From contig OX457056.1 of the NCBI GenBank assembly GCA_949752795.1, forward strand, positions 176,538,428 to 176,602,427: 64,000 nt of DNA, in the 5' to 3' direction. This DNA comes from Hyperoodon ampullatus. Its lineage: Eukaryota > Chordata > Mammalia > Artiodactyla > Ziphiidae. The first letter of the stretch is position 1; the number at the start of each line of letters is the position of its first letter. Below, piece after piece: positions 32,010 to 41,665 of the stretch. The translations under genes and the position numbers were made by a program. The notes below the pieces were generated by a model that was not told where the DNA came from, made no database searches, and saw only the letters and a list, made by a program, of their open reading frames with translations.

Positions 32010-32495
32010 ATTACTAGGATTCTCCAGAGAACAAATAGGATGTATGTACAGACAAAGAGAGAGACAGATTTATTATAAGTGCTTGGCTCTGCAATTATGG
32101 AGGCTGGTGAGTTCCAAAAGTGACATAGTAAGTCAGCAAGCTGGAGGCCCAGGAGAGCTTATGGCGTAGTTCTGGTCTGAAAGCCAGTGGGCCCAAGATT
32201 CTGGAGAAGCTAATGGTTCCATCTGAGTCCAAAGGCCGGAAAAAAGTTGATGTCCCAGTTTGAAGGCAGTCAAGCAGAAGGATTCTCTCTTACCTGGGGA
32301 GAAGGTCACTCTTTTTGCTCTATTCAGGCCTTCAACTAATTGGATGAGGCTCACCCACATTAGGGAGGGCAATCTGCCTTAGTCATTTAATCTCATCCCC
32401 AAACACCTTCACAGAAACACCCAGAATAATGCTTGACTGAATATCTGGGCAACTGGTGGCCCAGTCAAACTGACACATAAAATTAACCATCACAT
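32010..32495 (-). mobile_element. MLT2-type ERVL solo LTR
   Basis: Antisense: 'taggattctccagagaacaaatagga', 'tttattataagtgcttggctc', 'ctattcaggccttcaactaattggatgaggctcacccac', and an end 'cagtcaaactgacacataaaattaaccatcaca'. Near full length. A plus-strand MaLR LTR follows about 20 bp later. Confidence 0.9.
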
Positions 32496-32515
32496 TCTCT
32501 TTCTGCCTTAGTGTA

Positions 32516-32962
32516 TGTTATGGGTTGATCGTGTTCTGTTAAAAAGATATATTGAAGTCCTAACCTGTGGTGCTTCAGAAGGTGACCTTGTTTGGGAACG
32601 GTGTCATTGCAGATGTAAGAGGTTAAGATGAGGTCATACTGGAGTAGGGTGGGCCCTGATCCAATATGCCTGATGTCCTTATAAAAGGAGGGAAATATGG
32701 ACACAGATACAGAGAGAACGCCATGTGACGATACAGGCAGAGACTAGAATTATGCAGCTGTGAGCCAAGGAACTCCAGGGATTTTGCAACACCAGAAGCT
32801 AAAGGCATGGAACAGAAAAAAAGAACCTTTCAAAAAGAACCAACCTTGCTGACACCTTATTTTCTGACTTCTGGCCTCTGGAACTGTGAGACAAAAAATT
32901 TCTGTTGTCTTAAACCACCCAGTTTGAGATACTTAGTTACAACAACCCTAGGGAACTAACAC
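32516..32962 (+). mobile_element. MaLR-type LTR
   Basis: TGTTATGGG start, 'gtcattgcagatgtaagaggttaagatgaggtcatactggagtagggtgggccc', 'tgatgtccttataaaagg', 'ggcctctggaactgtgagac', 'accacccagtttgagatacttagttacaacaaccctagggaactaac'. Near full length. Confidence 0.85.
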
Positions 32963-33274
32963 TGTGTGAAGGTGTGATGCCTGGGACTGCTGGACCATCT
33001 TGCTACTATGAGGGGGTCTAAGAATGACACACTGAGAATGACAGTGCAGAGTCAGAAAAACCTGGGTCTTTTGATAAATTTGTTGAGGTTCTGAAATAAA
33101 CAGCTCAGAAAGACCCCCGCCTTTATACTTCTTATAATATGAGATAGTACATACCCTTATTTTTTCAACCATTTGGGATTGAGTTTTCTGATATTTGCTG
33201 ACAAGTGCATCTGACTGATGAATGGATCCCATAGCTTCCCAATTCAGACAGATTCTTCCTTCTGTGTTTCTTGT

Positions 33275-33344
33275 CTTAGTGAATGGCATTACCATCCATC
33301 CAGATGCCCAAGTTTCACAAAGGAGAAACTTAGTCGTCATCTTT
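33275..33344 (+). mobile_element. L2 LINE, left piece
   Basis: 'cacaaaggagaaacttagtcgtcatcttt' corresponds to the L2 'aaaaccttggagtcatctttga' segment. The SINE that follows cuts it. Confidence 0.5.
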
Positions 33345-33693
33345 ATTTATTTTTTAAATTTTATTTATGTTGGCTGCTTTGGGTCTTCATTGTTGCGCGT
33401 AGGCTTTCTCTAGTTGCAGCGAGCGGGGGCTACTCTTCATTGCAGTGCGCGGGCTTCTCATTGCGGTGGCTTCTCTTGTTGCAGAGCATGGGATCTAGGG
33501 GCGTGGGCTTCAGTAGTTGCAGCACATGGGCTCAGTAGTTGTGGCTTGCGGGCTCTAGAGCGTAGGCTCAGTAGTTGTGGCACAAGGGGTTTGTTGCTCT
33601 GCTGCATGTGGGATCTTCCTGGACCAGGGATCGAACCTGTGTCCCCTGCATTGGCAGACAGATTCTTAACCACTGAGTCACCAGGGAAGTCCC
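33345..33693 (-). mobile_element. CHR-type SINE, long form, inside L2
   Basis: Full-length long form from head GGGACTTCCCTGGTGACTCA to an A-rich end. The B box is in 'ggttcgatccctgg'. Target duplication AGTCGTCATCTTT (33,332-33,344) and AGTAGTCATCTTT (33,694-33,706), 12 of 13 matching. Confidence 0.94.
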
Positions 33694-34532
33694 AGTAGTC
33701 ATCTTTGATGCCTTCCTTTTTTTCATCTCCCCAGCTGGATCATTCATTAGGCCCTGACAATATTACCTCTTTATTGGCTTTCAGTCTGCCCAGGCATCAA
33801 TACCTTGGTACTGTCCTCCCTTATATGTGTTACCACAACAGCTTAACTTGACTCTCTGTGTCAAATCCTGATCAACTTCAACCATCCTCCTCACCAGAGC
33901 CAGAGTGATATTCTATAATGTATAACTGTCCCAATCTCTGCTTGGCAGAAAGTTGTTCAGTTGTGCTTTAAGCCTGAAATGGATGGAAATTGACCAGACC
34001 CACATCCTCTGCACTCCATAGTTCCAGAGTCTCTCATCTCCTGGCAGATTTTAAGGGCAGATCATACCCTTTTGTCTCTCATCTTTTTCCATACTCCAAA
34101 CCATCAGTAGATATCACTTCCTAATTTCATAAGTTTCATTCTGTTTTACTAATCCTAAATATAAACAGAATTGTTCAAAAGGAGACCATTCTATTTTTAA
34201 AGTACTTCGTGATATATGTATGAGCTTTTCATGGTGGAACTAAGGACATGGCCCTTTCTTGTTCTTTCAGAACCTGAACATACGTGTAAAAACAGGATCC
34301 ATTTTTGAGCGATGTGAAACTGCAGTTTATTTGTAATTAACTGCCTTTAAGACAGTGTTCAAGCCCAAACTCCTTAGCACGGTGTTCATTTCCATTCATG
34401 ATCTAGTTTCTGGTTGCTATTTTAGCTTCATCTTTTATCACTCATCCTGTGGTCAGACTTGAAGCTGTTGAAGTTATCACTCTCTTTCTTGCCTCAGGGT
34501 CTTTGCACATGCAGCTCCCTCAAGATGAAATG
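33694..34532 (+). mobile_element. L2 LINE, middle piece
   Basis: Sense L2: 'agtcatctttgatgccttcc', 'ggccctgacaatattacctc', 'gagccagagtgatattctataatg', 'caagcccaaactccttagcac', 'ttgcctcagggtctttgcacatgcagctccctc'. Confidence 0.75.
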
Positions 34533-35012
34533 TGTTAACCAAAAATTCCAAGAATGGAGGGGAAAAAAGAGTTTCTTTGGGGTTTGTTAGGACTGCAGCC
34601 CAGGAAGCAGAAATCCAAGGAAGCATTTGAATTGTGTTCTGCTGAACTACAAAATGCGGGAAGCTTATAAAGGTACCCCCCTGGCGTCCGCCAAGATTAC
34701 ATAAATTGTTTGTCAAGAATTAGGGTTGGAGCTGGCAAGAAGTAAGGGTGCTTGTTAAGTCAGGATTAGTTGGGGTTCTAAATGATTATTGCATAGTTTT
34801 GAAGGGGGGTGCTTTGAAACTACAAGGTTGCAGCTAGCTGCTGCTAGCAGATACTGTTTTTGAAAACGGCTGATGGTATCCTTGAGTTTGATAACAGTTC
34901 AGAAAATTCAAGTTCTCAGTGATGCAGGAATATGTCTGAAACCACATCCACAATGGCCACCCGGCTCTATTTTGGATACCTGAACCATGGTTACTCCATT
35001 TTGATTTTTGAG
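34533..35012 (+). mobile_element. ERV-type LTR inserted in L2
   Basis: It starts TGTTAACCAAAAATTCCAAG and carries 'ggtttgttaggactgcagcc' and a TATA-like TTATAAAGG at about 34,666. It ends near 'ggatacctgaaccatggttactccattttg'. The flanking text is continuous L2 ('gcagctccctc' and 'cttcaagcctcaactcagacactcc'), which fixes the insertion. The exact right end and target duplication are unresolved. Confidence 0.6.
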
Positions 35013-35019
35013 TGATCTT

Positions 35020-35140
35020 AAGTATGTCATCAAATTCTACCCACTTCTCTTGGCCAACTCATTCTTCAAGCCTCAACTCAGACACTCCTTCCTCCTCCAG
35101 GAGACCTTTTCTGACATGCTGCTATTTTTCAGTTGGGTAT
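35020..35140 (+). mobile_element. L2 LINE, right piece
   Basis: 'actcattcttcaagcctcaactcagacactccttcctcctccaggagaccttttctgac' is the L2 3' segment that normally follows the break point at 34,532. Confidence 0.75.
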
Positions 35141-35209
35141 TTTCAGGTTCTAGAAACAACGCTGGTGCTAAGAGGAACATGGCCTGGGAGGCTCCTTGCT
35201 ATGGTGGCA

Positions 35210-35400
35210 AAAGCTCTGGAGAGAGTGTGAAGAACACTAAGTTCCCACCTTGTAGTCTGCCACTAAGGAAGCTGTGGGACCTCAGGGAAGTCCCTTCTCC
35301 TCTTGGGGGTGTCAGTCGCTCTGCATATTGAATAAGGGAGCAGGACTATATCAATGGCTTCGAAACTATGTCCTTCAGAGCCCAGGGACTCCAGAGACAG
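35210..35400 (+). mobile_element. MIR SINE, diverged
   Basis: 'gcaaaagctctggagagagtg', 'tagtctgccactaaggaagctgtgggacctcagggaagtcccttctcctc' follows the MIR 'cacttactagctgtgtgacc...agttacttaacctc' layout. Confidence 0.5.
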
Positions 35401-35805
35401 GGCCCAGGTAAGGAGCAAAAGGAGGGCAAGACAACCCCTGGATCCCATCTTCTTATTCCATTCAGGTCTTACTAATATCTGCATCATATATTGGGATTTC
35501 ATCAGAGTTGGGGGAAAAAGAGGAATTATGATCTTAAAAGTGTTAGAAAACCATTGATCTTTCTAATTAAAGTCTTGTTCAGCGCAAAGATTCTGCGGTA
35601 ACACAGGCAGATGAGGAGAGGGAGATTGGTGAGGAAACAAAGCTGATGATGGCAATGTCTGTGAGAGGAAGTGAGGCGAGCCTGGCAACCCAGCCAATCG
35701 CTTTGGTCCTGTCAAACCTGGTCTGGGTGGTCCAGAAGCAAGAGGCTTTGTGATGAGACTGGACATTAGGGGTTTGGAGTCAAAAGTCTGGGTCTTTGGG
35801 ATTTC
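35401..35805. other. No recognised element
   Basis: Unassigned. The frames present show no domain. Confidence 0.5.
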
Positions 35806-35809
35806 AAAC

Positions 35810-35962
35810 CAGTGGCTCACACCCTTAATGCTCAGTAGAATCACCTAGGAGCTTTTAAGAAACACTGATGGCAGAAGCAGCTCCTCAGACAGTTGAATCA
35901 GTCTCTAGCAGTAGAGTGGAGGCATCTAGGTGATTCTGAAGCATCTCAAGCCTGGGAGAGGA
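35810..35962 (+). mobile_element. MER5-type hAT element
   Basis: 'cagtggctcacacccttaatgctcagtagaatcacctaggagcttttaagaaacac', then a diverged middle and 'ggcatctaggtgattctgaagcatctcaagcc'. This matches the MER5 order (CAGTGGTTCTCA..., 'atcacctggagg', 'aggtgatgctgatgc'). Confidence 0.75.
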
Positions 35963-35969
35963 AGTACTG

Positions 35970-36055
35970 TGATTGTCTTGCCCACCATCATATTCCTGGT
36001 GCCCAGCAAATATGATATGCAGGCAACAGCAAATATTTGTTGAATAAGTGAGTAA
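35970..36055 (+). mobile_element. L2 LINE 3' end
   Basis: 'catcatattcctggtgcccagcaaatatgatatgcaggcaacagcaaatatttgttgaataagtgag'. Confidence 0.65.
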
Positions 36056-36104
36056 ATGAGTTTAATATTAGCAACGGATAGCTTATATCTCCTTATTTGG
36101 GTTA

Positions 36105-36250
36105 TTGCAACTTGCCGAGGTTTAGTTTTCTCAGATGTAAGATGAGAAAAGGCATTTCTACCTGAAGTGATGCTTTGAGAATTACAAACATGCCAAGTAC
36201 TTTGCACAACACATGGTATATTGTAGTTGATTAATAAAATGGTAATACCA
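36105..36250 (+). mobile_element. MIR SINE 3' part
   Basis: 'gaggtttagttttctcagatgtaagatgagaaaaggc', 'ccaagtactttgcacaacacatggtatattgtagttgattaataaaatgg'. Confidence 0.65.
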
Positions 36251-36314
36251 TCATTAGTGGCAATTGGTATTGCTCAGATTTGGAGCAAAAAATACTGAGT
36301 TCCAGTTTGGCTGC

Positions 36315-36680
36315 ATTGTATCGGTCAGGATAGGCTAAATTATGCTGTGGTGACAAACAACCTCTAAATCTCAGGGGTATAACACAGCAAGGGTTTATTT
36401 TTACCCATATGACTTGTCCATCACAGTGTGGCTGGGGGCTGTCAGAATCTCAGTCATAGGGAGCATTGCCAGTCACCATGAGGGTAAAGGGGAACCTTCT
36501 GGGCAAACACCTAGCCAAGGAGTGACCCAGTTCCCTTCCACTCACGACTTATTGGCCTACGTAGTCACAAGTTTCTATCAACCACAGGGGCCCAGAAAGT
36601 TCAATCATCCCAGGTGCCCAGAAGGCAGAGAATGGAAAGTTACATTGACGAGTGACAAGAATGATTAGGAGGGTTATTCC
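36315..36680 (-). mobile_element. LTR-like element (MaLR/ERVL group), antisense
   Basis: 'tcggtcaggataggctaaattatgctgtggtgacaaacaacc', 'aatctcaggggtataacacagcaagggtttatt', 'gggaggcagagaatggaaagttac'-like end. It matches a common mammalian LTR-like family read backwards. The subfamily is not assigned. Confidence 0.5.
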
Positions 36681-36834
36681 CAATGGTCCTGCATGACTCT
36701 GGACACACCCAACTCTGAACAATGACAGTGGGTGTCAATGACAGCTTGAGAAACAAGGAACCCTGGGCATCTGTTGTGTTTTGATACCCAACATTGAGTC
36801 CTCCTTCTTTTGGAATCAGCACTCAGACATAATT

Positions 36835-37140
36835 TTCAAACAACCTAAGGAGATCTAATTTACCTACCACAAATCTCACCAGTTTTAAACATACAATTCA
36901 AAGATTTTTAGTAAATTTATAGAGTTGTGGAACCCTCACCACAATCCAGCATTTCCATCACCTCATGCTTAGTTGAAATCAATCCCCACCCAGACACCCA
37001 GCCTCAAGAAAATATTAATCTGTTTTCTGTCTTACATCATGGCTTTTTCTGAACATTTGAAATTGTACAATATATAGTCTACTGTGTCTGGCTTCTTTCA
37101 TTTCACATGATGTTTTTGAAGTTCATCCATGTTGTAGCAT
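36835..37140 (-). mobile_element. Old L1 3' UTR (left end of long composite L1)
   Basis: Antisense L1M 3' end: 'ctcaccagttttaaacatacaattcaaagatttttagtaaatttatagagttgtggaaccctcaccac', 'cactgtgtctggcttctttcatttcac', 'gttcatccatgttgtagcat'. It is broken by an LTR and resumes with 'gtatcag' at 37,680. Confidence 0.85.
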
Positions 37141-37674
37141 TATAGGGGGTTCAAAGGATTTCGGGGCTGATCAAGGAAAAAAATATGACCAGGAGGGGCA
37201 GTAACACACAACAAGCTTCACTGAGTGGTGCTTACGATTACATGAAAGGGGAAGTCCCTTTCAGGATGAGACCATCCAGATGCTTATGGGTCTGGGGCCA
37301 CCATCTGGAAGGGGAGGGGAGCAAGCGAACTAAGAGAGAGCTGGATCATAAAGGGGGCTTGTGTGTCTAGGTGATGTCACTCAGCAGTGCATGGTAGTCT
37401 CTGGGTAGAGAGATGGACAGCAGCAGCTTGGGGTCTTTCTGACCCAGGGCATATCTTTTCAATTGCTAGCAGATATAGGGTGAGGTTTAGTGGAACATGC
37501 AAAGCAGGGAAGTTTAACTGGATAAAAATCTGCTTGTTTAGACTATATTTAGAATAATTGGATGTATAACAAATTGAGTTTCATCAGGATTTTTTGCTAA
37601 TTGGTCTCAGTCTGCAGAAATAAACAACCTAGGGGCCAATACACAGAGGCCATATTTGGCTCATTTATACAACA
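37141..37674 (+). mobile_element. Solo LTR with 5-bp target duplication inside L1
   Basis: 534 bp bounded by AGCAT at 37,136-37,140 and 37,675-37,679. The LTR ends in ...ACAACA and begins TATAGG (one change from TG). AATAAA at 37,619-37,624, 50 bases before the right end, supports plus orientation. Removing it restores the contiguous L1 text 'gttgtagcatgtatcag'. I do not recognise the family. Confidence 0.75.
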
Positions 37675-37679
37675 AGCAT

Positions 37680-40655
37680 GTATCAGTATTTCTTTTCTTT
37701 TTTTGCTGAATTATATTCCATTGTATAGATATACCACATTTTGTTTATCTATTCATCAGTTGATGAACATGTGATCGATTCCAATATTTGTCTATTATAA
37801 ATAATACTGCTATGACCTTTCAAGAACAGGTCTCTTTGTTGAGATATGTTTTCATTTCTCTTGGGTAGATTCCTGGGAGTGGCGTAGCTAGGTCCTATGC
37901 TAACTTTATATTTACCTTTTTAAGAAACTGCCAAGCTGTTTTCCAAAGCAGCTGGATACATTTTACATTCCCACCAGTGACGTATGAGGGGTCTAATTTC
38001 CCCACATCCTTGCTAACTTTTGTTATTGTCTGTCTTTTGATTATAGCCATTCTAGTTGGTACAAAGTGGTGTCTCATTGTGGTTTCAATTCGCGTTCCCC
38101 AATGACTAATGATGTTGAGCATTTTTTCATGTGTTTATCAGTGATTGATATACCTTCCTTGGTGATATGTCTATTCAAATCTTGTGCCCGTTCTTAAATT
38201 GAATTGTTGTCTTCTTTATTTTGTTATTTATTCTGGATACAAGTCTTTTACCAGATATACAATTTGCAAATATTTTCTCTCAGTCCATGACTTATTTCTT
38301 CATTTTCTTAATAGTCTCTTTTGAAGGACAAAGATGTTAATTTTGATGAAATCCAATTTATCAAAAATTTTTTTCTTTTATGGATCATGCTTTTGGTGTT
38401 GAATCTAAGAACTCTTTGTCTAATCCAAGGTCACAAGGATTTTTTCCTATTTTTTCTTTCTAGAAGTTCTATAGTTTTAGCTCTTAAACTAAAGCTTAGT
38501 TATGATCCATTTTGCATTAATTTTTTATGTATGGTGTGAAGTAAGTATATTCATTTGTCATGTGGATATTCAATTCTCCCAGCACTGTTTGTTGAAAAGA
38601 CTATTCTTTGCCCATTGAATTGTCTTGGCATCTTTGTTGAAAATCAATTGACCATAAATATTATGTCTTTATTTCTAGACTCAATTCTTTTTAATTTAAA
38701 TATATGTATCTCCTTATGCCATTGTCACATTGTCTTGATTACTATAGCTTTATAGTAAGTTTTGAAGTGAAAGTTCTCCCGCATTTTTCTTCTTTTTCAA
38801 AATTGATTTTGCTATTCTGAGACTTTTGCCTTTTCATATATATTTTAGGATCAGCTTGTTAATTTCTGAAAAAAAAACCTTCTAGAATTTTAATAGAGAT
38901 TATGTTGAATCTATAGATTATTATGGGGATAACTGACTTAATAACAATTTTGTCTTCCAATCCATGAACCTGGATTGTCTCTGAATATATTCAGATCTTT
39001 GTTAATTTCTCTCAGTAATTTTCAGTGCACAAGTCTTATACTTTATTGGTTAATTTATTATTAAATATTTTATCCTTTTGGATGCTATCGTGAATGAAAT
39101 TGCTTTCTTAATTTCATTTTGTGGTTTGTTAGTTACTGTTATGTAGAAATACAATTGATTTTTGTATAATGATCTTCTACCCTGGACCTTGATGTACTCA
39201 TATATTATTTCTAATAGTTTAAAAAGAAAATTGTATGGATTCCTTAGATTTTTCTCCATATGGGATTATGTAATCTGCAAATAGAGACAATTTTACTTCC
39301 ACCTTTTAATCTGGATAGTTTTAATTAAAATTTTTTTGCATTGATCCACTAGCTAAAACCTCTAGCAAAATGGTAAATAGCAAGTGATGAGAGAGGACAT
39401 ACTTGCTTTGTTCCTGATCTTAAGGGGAAGGCATTAAGTCCTTCACTTTTAAGTAGGATATTTAGCTGTAAATTGAGGAATTTCCCTTCTATTCCTGGTT
39501 TGTCGAAAATTTTTAGTTGAATGAGTGTTGGATTTGGTTAAATGCTTTTTCTGCACCTATTGAGATAATCATGTAGCTTTATTCTCTTAATATGGTGCTT
39601 TACATTAATTAATGTTCAGATGTTAAACCAATCTTGCATTACTGAGATAAATCCTACATGGTCATGGTATATAATTCTTTTTTATATGTTTCTAGATTCA
39701 TTTAGCTAATATTTTGTTGAGGATTTTTGCATCTATATTCCTGAGGATATTAGTCTGTAGTTTTATTTTCTTGTTATATCTCTGTCTGACTTTGGCATCA
39801 GGGTAATACTGGCTTCATAGAATGATTTGGGAAGTGTTTCCACTCCCCGTATTTTCTGGAAGGGTTTCTGAAGGAATGGTATTATTTATTATTTAAATAC
39901 TTGATAGAATTCACTAATGAAGCCATCTGGGTCTGGAGTTTTTTTGCATGTTCAGGAGAAGATTTTTATTTACTGGTTCAATTTTTTTTTGTTGTTATAG
40001 GTCTTCATATTTTAAAAATTTCTTCTTGAGTCCATTTTGATTGTGTTTTTCTAGAAATTTGTCAATTTCATTTAAATTGTCTAGTTAGTTGCCGTAACAT
40101 TGTTCATACTAATCCTTTATAATTCCTTTACAGTAGAATCCTCTCTTTCATTTCTGATTTTTGTCATTTCTGTCTTCTCTCTCTCCTTTTTTATTTTTGG
40201 TCAATGTAGCAAAAAGTTTGTCAATTTAAAAAAATATTTTCAAAGAACCAGATTTTGGTTCTATTGCTTTTTCAGTGTTATTTTATTTTCTATTTCATCC
40301 ACTATAATTTTTATTATTTCCTTTCTCTGTTTGCTTTGGGTTTAATTTGTTCCTTTTTTTTGTTTTGTTTTTTTTGTTTCTTAAGGTAGAAGCTTAGGTT
40401 ATTGATTTGAGATCTTTCTTCTTTTATAATATAAGCATTAAGACTATATATTTTCCTATTAGCACTGTTTTAGCTGCATCCCATAAATTTTTGATATGTT
40501 GTGTTTTCATTTTCATTCATCTAAAAATATTTTAAAATTTCCCTTGTAATTATTTTTCTTTGACTCATTGGTTATTTTGAAATGTGTTATTTAATTTCCA
40601 ACTATTTATGGATTTCCGGATTTTATTTCTGTTGCTGGATTTTAATTTAATTCCT
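37680..40655 (-). mobile_element. Old L1, ORF2 from C-terminal region to RT and linker
   Basis: Continuous antisense L1 ORF2: 'attatattccattgtatagatataccaca', 'cattttacattcccaccagtg', 'attttctctcagtccatgac', then the reverse-transcriptase region ('ccatctgggtctgg', the antisense of SPGPDG; 'ttgaggatttttgcatctatattcc') and the linker 'ttagctgcatcccataaatttttg'. It carries many stops and indels and has no coding capacity. Confidence 0.9.
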
Positions 40656-41400
40656 TGTTATTGAACTGCCGCCTACCTCCCCCAGCACCTTCAATGTGTC
40701 TTCTCACTGCCTTTCGGCTTTCACTGTTTCTAATAAGGAGTAAGCTGTTAACTTTATTGTTGTCTCTCTGTATGTGATGAGTCATTTTTCTCTTATTTCT
40801 TTCAAGCTTGCCTTTAGCTTTCAACAGATGAATTAGAGTTTTCATATTTTCTGGATATATGCCCAGGAGTGGGATTACTGGATCATATGGCAACTCTATT
40901 TTTAGATTTTTAAGGAGCCTCCATACTGTTTTCCGTAATGGCTGTACCATCTTACATTCCCACCAACAGTGTAGTAGGGTTCCCTTTTCTCCACACCCTC
41001 TCCAGCATTTATTGTTTGTAGACTTTTTGATGATGGCCATTCTGACCAGTATGAGGTGATGCCTCATTGTAGTTTTGATTTGCATTTCTCTAATAATTAA
41101 TGATAATGAGCATCTTTTCATGTGCCTGTTGGCCATCTGTATGTCTTCTTTGGAGAAATGTCTATTTAGATCTTCTGCCCATTTTTTGATTGGGTTGTTT
41201 GTTTTTTTGATATTAAGCTGTTTGCATATTTTGAAAATTAAGCCATCGTTGGTTGCATCATTGGGAAATATTTTCTCCCAGTCTGTATGTTGTCTTTTCA
41301 TTTTGTTTATGATTTCCTTTGCTGTGCAAAAGCTTATAGGTTTGATTAGGTCCCATTTTATTTTTGCTTTTATTTCTTTTGCCTTGGGAGACTGATCCAA
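40642..41400 (-). pseudogene. L1 ORF2 C-terminal remnant with chimeric tail (252-codon open frame)
   Basis: Residues 1 to about 187 are the C-terminal part of an L1 ORF2 protein. Recognisable blocks are [48 protein letters not shown] and the Cys-rich [19 protein letters not shown]. From about residue 188 the frame leaves this fragment and reads the older L1's ORF1 region in the wrong context, giving a Lys/Arg-rich nonsense tail. There is no start context, endonuclease or RT domain. It is a fossil, not a gene. Confidence 0.9.
40665..40838 (-). mobile_element. Old L1, ORF1 C-terminal-half segment
   Basis: 'tgtcttctcactgcctttcggctttcactgtttctaataaggagtaagctgttaac', 'gtatgtgatgagtcatttttctctta', 'gcctttagctttcaacag' is antisense L1 ORF1. 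It follows directly on the ORF2 linker. The ORF2 endonuclease region expected between them is absent. Confidence 0.75.
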
Positions 41401-41665
41401 GAGGATATTGCTATGATTTATGTCAGAGAATGTTTTGCCTTTGTTCTCTTCTAGGAGTTATATGATGTCATGTCTTATATTTAAGTCTTTAAGCCATTTT
41501 GATTTTATTTTTGTGTATGGTGTGAGGGACTGTTCTAACTTCATTGATTTATATGCGGCTGTCCAACTTTCCCGACACCACTTGCTGAAGAGACTCTCTT
41601 TTCTCCATTGTATATTCTTGCCTCCCTTGTTGAAGATTAATTGACTGTAGGTGTGTGTATATGAT
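40839..41665 (-). mobile_element. Younger L1 internal fragment nested in the old L1
   Basis: 'ggatatatgcccaggagtgggattactggatcatatgg' to 'gttgaagattaattgactgtaggtgtgtg' is antisense ORF2 3' half, less decayed than its host. Host ORF1 text breaks at 'ctttcaacag' and resumes at 'tatatgatgtagttagatgtagg'. No poly-A end is visible, so it is an internal piece and the insertion mechanism is unclear. Confidence 0.8.

Noticed and set aside
32010..32962. Two LTRs 20 bp apart as one provirus
   Set aside because: They belong to different families (MLT2 and MaLR) and face opposite directions.
32948..33340. 130-codon minus frame
   Set aside because: It starts in the SINE-interrupted L2 area and ends at the MaLR LTR edge; no recognisable domain.
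40642..41400. 252-codon frame as a functional gene
   Set aside because: It is an L1 ORF2 C-terminal fossil fused to unrelated L1 sequence; RT and endonuclease parts are absent.
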